Shown here: positions 31,599 through 36,388 of the stretch, piece by piece | How positions within the stretch are numbered: the first letter of the stretch is position 1 | Layout of the letters: every line of letters begins with the position of its first letter | DNA from: JAHISC01 sp964645815 | GTDB taxonomy: Bacteria > Patescibacteriota > Patescibacteriia > UBA9934 | DNA: 36,388 nt | Assembly: GCA_964645815.1 (NCBI GenBank) | Contig: CAZYCR010000004.1 | Coordinates: forward strand, 1-36,388 | Reading direction: 5' to 3' | Made by a program: the position numbers and the translations under genes | Notes under the pieces: model-generated | What the model saw: the letters and a program-made list of their open reading frames with translations, nothing else | Databases searched by the model: none | Told to the model about the DNA's origin: nothing

Positions 31599-32270
31599 AT
31601 GAATCTCGAAGCCAAGAAAACTAAAGGGACAGCCGGCGATGTACAAAGCCATGACAAGAAAGAATCATGGTTTTATTCTGATGTTGTTAAAGAACACTTT
31701 TTTAAGCCGCAGAATTTTCTTGACCACGATCCAGAACCAGATGAATTCAATGCCTGGGGTAAAGTTGGCTCTCCAGCTTGTGGCGACGAATTGAGAATCT
31801 GGCTCTATATTGATCCGAAGACCGAAAAAATTAAAAAATTTAAGTGGAAGACCTTTGGTTGTGGTTCAGCAATTGCCGCTACTTCGATTACTTCTGTTAT
31901 GGCTACAGAAAATGGCGGTATGGATTTAGAAACTGCCAGAAATTTGCAGCCTCAGGCTATTATTGAACGCCTGGGTGGGCTGCCGGCCAGAAAATTTCAC
32001 TGTAGCGTTTTGTCAGACAAGGCTTTACGAGCAGCTATTAACGATTATTATCGTCGCACCGAGCAATTTAATAAGATTGAAGTTGAAGCTTCACGGATAA
32101 TTGACCCAGTTGCCAGAGTTACTGACAAGGATATTGAGGAAGCTGTACTCGATGGCGCAGTAACGCTCGAAGCTGTTCAGGCCAAGACAAAAGTTGGAGT
32201 TGCCAACCCCGTGATTTTACCAGCTGTCGAAGAACTGATAAGATTCTACAAAGAAAAATATTTTGGCTAA
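31599..32270 (+). CDS. NifU/IscU-type Fe-S scaffold with degenerate BFD-like tail
   Basis: A 223-residue scaffold protein that accepts sulfur from IscS and assembles [2Fe-2S] clusters. After a charged N-terminal extension of about 25 residues, the scaffold domain has all ligands: C61 and D63 (GSPACGDE), C88 (FGCGSAIA) and C135 (KFHCSVLSD). The tail (about 168-205, ARVTDKDIEEAVLDGAVTLE and following) has the length and pattern of a BFD-like [2Fe-2S] domain as in NifU, but its cysteines are absent (GVANPVI where Gly-x-x-Cys-x-x-Cys would lie). It would therefore not hold a second cluster. It starts 3 nt after iscS. Confidence 0.9.
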   Translation: MNLEAKKTKGTAGDVQSHDKKESWFYSDVVKEHFFKPQNFLDHDPEPDEFNAWGKVGSPACGDELRIWLYIDPKTEKIKKFKWKTFGCGSAIAATSITSVMATENGGMDLETARNLQPQAIIERLGGLPARKFHCSVLSDKALRAAINDYYRRTEQFNKIEVEASRIIDPVARVTDKDIEEAVLDGAVTLEAVQAKTKVGVANPVILPAVEELIRFYKEKYFG

Positions 32271-32281
32271 TAATTAGTTTT

Positions 32282-32548
32282 ATGAAGATTACCATCAAAG
32301 TTGACCCAGATCTATGTATTGGTGCGGCGAGCTGTGTGACTATCGCTGACGATACTTTTGCCTTGAATGATGAAAATAAAGCTGATGTCTTGGACCATGG
32401 AGCTGCTCCAGACGGGCCAAGCTATGAGCGAACAATCGAGGTCTCCGAGGAAGAAAAAGAAAACATCATCCTAGCCGCTCAATCATGTCCAACTCTAGCT
32501 GTGGCGGTTTTTGATGAAGCGGGCAATCAACTTTATCCAGAAGTTTAA
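32282..32548 (+). CDS. Single-cluster ferredoxin, probably [3Fe-4S]
   Basis: An 88-residue acidic ferredoxin. The expected cluster motif is C12-I-G-A15-A-S-C18 with a distant C69 in SCPTLAV. Where a [4Fe-4S] ferredoxin has the second cysteine, position 15 is alanine, so a [3Fe-4S] or labile cluster is expected. An insertion of about 20 residues (NENKADVLDHGAAPDGPSYE) separates the halves. It sits between the scaffold and a flavin reductase, which makes it the likely electron carrier for cluster assembly. It starts 11 nt after nifU. Confidence 0.88.
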   Translation: MKITIKVDPDLCIGAASCVTIADDTFALNDENKADVLDHGAAPDGPSYERTIEVSEEEKENIILAAQSCPTLAVAVFDEAGNQLYPEV

Positions 32549-32550
32549 TT

Positions 32551-33729
32551 ATGGCTTCTTATGTGATCATTGGTGCCGGTGTAGCCGGTACGACTGCTGC
32601 TGAAACAATCCGCAAGGAAGAACCAGAGGCAGAAATAATTTTGATCGGTGGCGAAATCCATCCGCTTTATTCTCGTGTGCTTTTGGCAGATTATGCTGAA
32701 GGAGAGATTGAGAAAGAGCGGTTATTTTTAAAAAAAGCAGAATGGTACGAGGAGAACAATATTGTTTACATGGCTGGCATTGAAGTCACGGCAATCGATA
32801 CTAAGAATAAATTTGTAGCAACTTCCGAAGGAAGAGAAATACCTTACGATAAACTACTCATTACTTCCGGCAGTGAGCCGCGTTTGGCTGAAAAGTCTCT
32901 GCGCGGCGTCTCTTATTTTCGAACTTTGGAAGACGCAGAGCAGATTAAGGAAGACATTTTAAGAGTTAAAAAATCAGCTCAAGAAAAACAACAAGCGATT
33001 GTGCAGGGTGGGGGTTTTGTGGCCATGGAATATATAAACATTTTGGCTCACTATGAAATTCCGACGACGATCATTTTGCGTTCTGGTGGTTTTTGGTCAA
33101 AGTCGTTGGGGGAAGTGGCGCAAAAGATTCTAGCTCATCAAGTTGAGACACAAGGAATGAAATTATTATTGAATCAGCCGAGCGTTGAACTCTTAGGTGA
33201 TGAAAATTTTAGCGGAGTTAAGTTAGCGGATGGGGCGGAGATTGAAGCGCAGATGATCGGTGAAGCCATTGGCATGTTGCCGGAAATTGGTTTTTTAAAG
33301 GATACCGGTATCAAGATTAACAAAGGAATTTTAGCCAACGAATATCTCGAAACAAATGTGGAAAATGTGTATACTGCAGGAGACGTGGCAGAATTTTACG
33401 ATTCTCTAGCAGAAAGACAATTCGTTCATAGCAATTGGACAAATGCTTTAATGCAAGGAAGAGTCGCGGCTCAAAATATGGTCGGTAAAAAAATAAAATT
33501 CGAGATCGTCACTTCTTTTTCGGCCAACTTACTGGGTAAAGATGTAGTGTTTGTAGGCGATACACAAAGAAGCGCTGCCGACGAAGTCATTCAACACAAG
33601 GGCGACGAAGAAAATTCAACTGAAATATACTTACGCCAAGGAAAAATTGTTGGAGCCGCTTTCGTTGGCGATGTCAGTGAACGAACAAAATGTACCAAAG
33701 CTATAAAAAATAGAGAGACTTATGCCTAA
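32551..33729 (+). CDS. FAD-dependent NAD(P)H:ferredoxin/rubredoxin-type reductase
   Basis: A 392-residue pyridine-nucleotide-disulfide-type oxidoreductase. The FAD Rossmann motif is IIGAGVAGTTAAE (G8, G10, G13); a second nucleotide motif, QGGGFVAMEY, lies near 151; and TAGDVAEF, near 272, contacts the flavin. It has no CxxC redox disulfide, so it resembles rubredoxin or ferredoxin reductases and the N-terminal half of nitrite reductase. Its neighbour ferredoxin, 2 nt upstream, is the natural partner. Its last 8 nt overlap the next gene. Confidence 0.9.
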   Translation: MASYVIIGAGVAGTTAAETIRKEEPEAEIILIGGEIHPLYSRVLLADYAEGEIEKERLFLKKAEWYEENNIVYMAGIEVTAIDTKNKFVATSEGREIPYDKLLITSGSEPRLAEKSLRGVSYFRTLEDAEQIKEDILRVKKSAQEKQQAIVQGGGFVAMEYINILAHYEIPTTIILRSGGFWSKSLGEVAQKILAHQVETQGMKLLLNQPSVELLGDENFSGVKLADGAEIEAQMIGEAIGMLPEIGFLKDTGIKINKGILANEYLETNVENVYTAGDVAEFYDSLAERQFVHSNWTNALMQGRVAAQNMVGKKIKFEIVTSFSANLLGKDVVFVGDTQRSAADEVIQHKGDEENSTEIYLRQGKIVGAAFVGDVSERTKCTKAIKNRETYA

Positions 33730-34792
33730 TCTAGACATCAAGCCAGTAAAAAAATTTGAAGCCAAGCAATTAGCAGCCTGCAATGAGTTATTAACTCAGC
33801 AAATTGCTCTCGCTTGGGAAGAAACCAGATCGCATAAATTGCCCAAGGCATACGGCCAGGTGAAAAATATTGTTTTTGTGGGCATGGGCGGATCCTCTTT
33901 AGGCGGTCATTTATTGCAATCAGTTTTTTCTGATCGACTTTCGCTGCCTTTTGAATTAGTAAGAAATTATACTTTACCAAAGTACGTTAACTCCAAGAGT
34001 TTAGTGATTCTTTCCAGTTTTTCCGGCACAACTGAGGAGGTTTTAGTGGCTGCCAGCGAAGCAAAGAAACGACGCGCAAAAATTTTAGTTTTAACAACCG
34101 GCGGTAATTTGGCAAAACTGGCCAAGCGCGAAGGATATGCCGGTTATATTTTTGAACCAAAAGATTTGGCTCCTGAGCCAAGGATGGGATTAGGATTTTC
34201 TTTGATTGGAGCCATTGGTTTATTGCGAGCAGCCGGACTGCTTAAAGTATCGGCGAGTGAAATTGAGAACCTAAAGCGAGCCATGAATGAAGTTATTGAT
34301 TCTTCGGCCCCAGATGTTTCTTCTAACAATAATCCAGCCAAGCAAGTGGCGCTCAGCTTAAAAGACAAATCAATTTTACTTGTGGCGGCTGAACACTTGG
34401 TCGGTAATGCTCATGTGGCTCAGAATCAGATCAATGAGACAGCCAAACAATTTGCAGTTTTTGCTGAACTTCCTGAGCTGAATCATCATTTACTGGAAGG
34501 ATTAACTTTTCCAAAGGGAAGTTTTCAGAAGTTTGCTGTACTCATGATCAAATCTAAGTTGTACAGTAAAAAGGTCAGTCAAAGATTTGAAATTACAGCT
34601 GATTTATTGGAGCGCCAAGGAGGTCTGATTGTTGAATACGTTGCCGGTGGCGGTTCAAAGCTGGAAGAAGTCGGGGAACTGCTGCAATTTAGCGCCTATG
34701 TTGCCGGGTATTTATCAATGCTCAATAAAGTTGATCCAATGGATATTCCTTGGGTAGAGGAATTTAAGGCTAAGATGGCCAAAATAAAATAA
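33722..34792 (+). CDS. Bifunctional phosphoglucose/phosphomannose isomerase (archaeal-type)
   Basis: A 356-residue SIS-domain isomerase interconverting fructose-6-phosphate with glucose- or mannose-6-phosphate. The first SIS domain has VFVGMGGSSLGGHLL and ILSSFSGTTEEVL. The second has NETAKQFAVFAELPELNHHLLEG, with the catalytic glutamate and histidine. The length matches the archaeal-type bifunctional enzyme (about 300-350) rather than the longer classical Pgi. It overlaps the reductase by 8 nt and is translationally coupled. Its metabolic link with the Fe-S genes is unclear. A terminator follows. Confidence 0.92.
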   Translation: MPNLDIKPVKKFEAKQLAACNELLTQQIALAWEETRSHKLPKAYGQVKNIVFVGMGGSSLGGHLLQSVFSDRLSLPFELVRNYTLPKYVNSKSLVILSSFSGTTEEVLVAASEAKKRRAKILVLTTGGNLAKLAKREGYAGYIFEPKDLAPEPRMGLGFSLIGAIGLLRAAGLLKVSASEIENLKRAMNEVIDSSAPDVSSNNNPAKQVALSLKDKSILLVAAEHLVGNAHVAQNQINETAKQFAVFAELPELNHHLLEGLTFPKGSFQKFAVLMIKSKLYSKKVSQRFEITADLLERQGGLIVEYVAGGGSKLEEVGELLQFSAYVAGYLSMLNKVDPMDIPWVEEFKAKMAKIK

Positions 34793-34800
34793 GAGTTACA

Positions 34801-34826
34801 AAGAACAGGTTAACACCTGTTCTTTT
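34801..34826 (+). terminator. Intrinsic terminator of the isc-pgi/pmi operon
   Basis: AAGAACAGGT (34801-34810) pairs with ACCTGTTCTT (34815-34824), 10 bp with loop TAAC, then TT. Confidence 0.85.
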
Positions 34827-34833
34827 AAATTTT

Positions 34834-34874
34834 AAAAACAAGAGGCGGCCGACTCACAGTGTGAATCAGCCGCC
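34834..34874 (-). terminator. Terminator of the minus-strand membrane gene pair
   Basis: On the minus strand, GGCGGC (34874-34869) pairs with GCCGCC as the base of a long stem with two mismatches spanning 34844-34874. It is followed by TCTTGTTTTT. Confidence 0.8.
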
Positions 34875-34892
34875 GCGGTGAGAGTGAGACTC

Positions 34893-35879
34893 TCAGTGAG
34901 ACTTGATTTCCTCGAGGTGCTGCTCGAGCACTCGGAGACGCTCGTCGGGATCGTCCCCGGCCTGGTCAAGGTCTTCTTGCAGCTTCTCGATGCGGGACTC
35001 CGAGAGCCCTTGCTTCTTCTTGGGTCGACCCTTGTGGTCGTCCTTGTCGAAGCGGTCACGGATCCAGCGTCGGTAGGGGTCCACGTCCCGGCTCTCCAGG
35101 CTGAAGCGTGCGTAGCGATCGCTGCCGAGCGCCCACTCGCTTGCTGCGCCGAGACGGGACAGGACGCCCAGGAAGCAGCCGACCAAGAAGGTCAGAGCCA
35201 GGAAGACAATGAAGCCGTAGGTGAGCCAGCGCATCACCTGCATGCCCATCCGCTTCCTGTCTTCCTTGTCGAGTAGCTCGTCCAGGAGCACCGGGATCTC
35301 GGCGGTATCGCCCATGAGGATGATCGTGATGATCATCATCGAGATCAGCCAGTCTTCGTCACCATAGATCATCCCCCAGAGGAGAGTCCCGATGGAGAAG
35401 GCAGAGCCGATCAGGACGATCTTCACCGTCACCCGGCGGAAGTAGCTGACGGGCTTGGACTGGATCCAAGCCTGCGCCTTGTCCTTGCGTCCCTCCACCC
35501 CGAGAGCCAGGCGTCTCAGCCAGTCGATGTCAGGCAGCCACCCGCTCAGCAGGTTGACGAACCAGCTGACGAAGTTGATCAGCTTATCGAAGAGCGGCAG
35601 AGCCAGTCGCGCCAGCCAGAGTTGCCCCTGACCTGCGACCACCTGTGCCACCAGACTGCCATGGATGAAGGCGTCGCTGCCGGTCAGCACGCCGGCGATG
35701 AAGTAGAGGATCCCCGGCTGGTTGATGAAGCCGGCGGCGTGAGCCAGGATCGCTGCTGCCTTGACGATGCCGAGGACCGGCACGAAGAAGATGAGGAGGA
35801 TCAGGATCAGGATCAGCGGGATCAGGAGCTTTGCCGAGGTCAGCCACTTGCGAAGGGCGACCGGGTTCTTGGTGGTCAT
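34893..35879 (-). CDS. GC-rich multi-pass membrane protein with charged helical tail
   Basis: I do not recognise this 328-residue protein. The ATG at 35879 has a strong SD (GGAGGTG, 5 nt away) and overlaps the previous stop as ATGA; a longer frame upstream is rejected. About six hydrophobic helices are visible (LLIPLILILILLIFFVPVLG, a glycine-rich pair, WFVNLLSGWLP, VTVKIVLIGSAFSIGTLLWGMIY, SMMIITIILMG and FIVFLALTFLVGCFLGVL). A charged cytoplasmic tail of about 75 residues follows (from WIRDRFDKDDHKGR to the end) with a predicted coiled coil (SRIEKLQEDLDQ ... RVLEQHLEEIKSH). It is strongly GC-rich relative to the neighbours. Confidence 0.78.
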   Translation of the reverse strand: MTTKNPVALRKWLTSAKLLIPLILILILLIFFVPVLGIVKAAAILAHAAGFINQPGILYFIAGVLTGSDAFIHGSLVAQVVAGQGQLWLARLALPLFDKLINFVSWFVNLLSGWLPDIDWLRRLALGVEGRKDKAQAWIQSKPVSYFRRVTVKIVLIGSAFSIGTLLWGMIYGDEDWLISMMIITIILMGDTAEIPVLLDELLDKEDRKRMGMQVMRWLTYGFIVFLALTFLVGCFLGVLSRLGAASEWALGSDRYARFSLESRDVDPYRRWIRDRFDKDDHKGRPKKKQGLSESRIEKLQEDLDQAGDDPDERLRVLEQHLEEIKSH

Positions 35880-36367
35880 GGTGCACCTCCGGCCGTAGCG
35901 GCCCATCCTAATTTTTTACTGGTGATCTCGATCAGGATGATCAGGATGACCCGGACCACCTGGATCAACCAGTGGATGACGTGGAAGATCGTCCGCATCA
36001 GCCAGCGGAAGATGTGTGGCAACTGAGGCCAGAGCCACTTTATGGCCTGCCAGGCGACGACCATGAGAACGATCGCCAGGACACCCACGATGATGAGACC
36101 CAGCAGGCCGGCAGTTCCGTAGACCGCCAGCATGGGGTCGAGAACGACCGCTGGCAGAGCGACGTAGAGGCCGTAGCCGACCAGGAGCAGGGCAGCCGGA
36201 GGGATCAGGATGATCAGCACTCCGAATACCAAGGTCTTCAGGGCCGTCCAGATCGACTCCGCCAAGGTCAGCTCTCGCAGAGTGACGTAGTTGCCGGGGT
36301 CGTCGATAGCATCGCCGATCCAGGCCTTGACCTGGTTGACGTTGATCTTCGCGTCGACCCAGTCCAT
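35876..36367 (-). CDS. GC-rich small membrane protein, partner of the previous gene
   Basis: A 163-residue protein, not recognised. It has an amphipathic N-terminus (MDWVDAKINVNQVKAWIGD...) and at least three hydrophobic helices (LVFGVLIILIPPAALLLVGYGLYVAL, LLGLIIVGVLAIVLMVVAW and VIHWLIQVVRVILIILIEI). Its stop overlaps the downstream start by 4 nt (ATGA), so the pair is translationally coupled and may form one complex. Codon use is GC-rich. A TATGAT lies 6 nt before the ATG, so the transcript is probably leaderless. The window ends 21 nt beyond, so nothing further upstream can be judged. Confidence 0.78.
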   Translation of the reverse strand: MDWVDAKINVNQVKAWIGDAIDDPGNYVTLRELTLAESIWTALKTLVFGVLIILIPPAALLLVGYGLYVALPAVVLDPMLAVYGTAGLLGLIIVGVLAIVLMVVAWQAIKWLWPQLPHIFRWLMRTIFHVIHWLIQVVRVILIILIEITSKKLGWAATAGGAP

Positions 36368-36373
36368 GGTCTC

Positions 36374-36379
36374 ATCATA
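36374..36379 (-). promoter_or_regulatory. -10 element of the minus-strand membrane gene pair (leaderless)
   Basis: Minus-strand TATGAT (5/6), 6 nt before the start codon. The expected start coincides with the ATG at 36367. The -35 region lies outside the window. Confidence 0.55.
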
Positions 36380-36388
36380 CCTACTAGG

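Noticed and set aside
34878..35276. 132-residue plus-strand reading frame
   Set aside because: It is antisense to the membrane protein gene, which has a strong SD, coupled start and terminator.
1..36388. CRISPR array, insertion sequence or prophage
   Set aside because: No regularly spaced repeats, transposase, integrase or phage structural gene was seen; the only integration-like trace is the tRNA-Cys repeat.

Overview
This window looks like the replication-origin neighbourhood of a small-genome bacterium, most likely a member of the Candidate Phyla Radiation (Patescibacteria, Parcubacteria/Magasanikbacteria-like). That placement is an inference. It rests on moderately AT-rich DNA with the standard code (TGA is used as a stop), an archaeal-type SIS-domain phosphoglucose/phosphomannose isomerase, a stand-alone K+-independent membrane pyrophosphatase, large membrane-anchored peptidoglycan enzymes, and a mix of leaderless and Shine-Dalgarno (SD)-led genes. 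No rRNA gene is present to settle the taxonomy.

Layout. 0-4.7 kb: rpsO, a NYN-domain nuclease, pnp and an unrecognised membrane-anchored protein; rpsO and pnp both have structured leaders. 4.66-5.25 kb: no protein gene; it holds a DnaA-box cluster, a strong promoter and a GC-richer, highly structured candidate ncRNA of about 370 nt that I cannot assign. 5.2-9.3 kb: dksA/traR-type zinc finger, lspA, comM/yifB, convergent maf, and an HD phosphohydrolase. 9.3-15.4 kb: LysM-M23 peptidase, hppA, trigger factor, endonuclease IV, yggU. 15.4-19.7 kb: a GC-rich orphan gene, then yidD, rnpA and rpmH (minus strand) divergent from dnaA and dnaN. The dnaA-dnaN spacer carries tandem DnaA boxes, a DnaA-trio-like tract and an AT-rich tract, so it is the best oriC candidate. 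19.7-24.0 kb: class A penicillin-binding protein, a 3D-domain wall protein and a lipoprotein. 24.0-26.5 kb: tRNA-Cys with a duplicated 3' end, a host-attachment/baeRF-like protein, a VIT1-family transporter and a DipZ-like thioredoxin. 26.6-30.3 kb: a methyltransferase, a LuxI/FeeM-like acyl synthase and a 7TM-type sensor histidine kinase. 30.4-34.8 kb: an iscS-nifU-ferredoxin-reductase operon ending in pgi/pmi. 34.8-36.4 kb: two GC-rich membrane proteins on the minus strand.

Themes. Housekeeping genes sit in short transcription units with recognisable -35/-10 promoters and intrinsic terminators. At least six units have a -10 element placed so that transcription would begin at or within 3 nt of the start codon (leaderless). 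Five genes (15403, 26594, 27438, 34893 and 35876) have visibly higher GC and different codon use from their neighbours and look like acquired accessory cassettes. The most interesting leads are the unassigned RNA behind a DnaA-box cluster, the possible signal-synthase/sensor-kinase neighbourhood, the oriC unwinding module and the tRNA-Cys 3'-end duplication.
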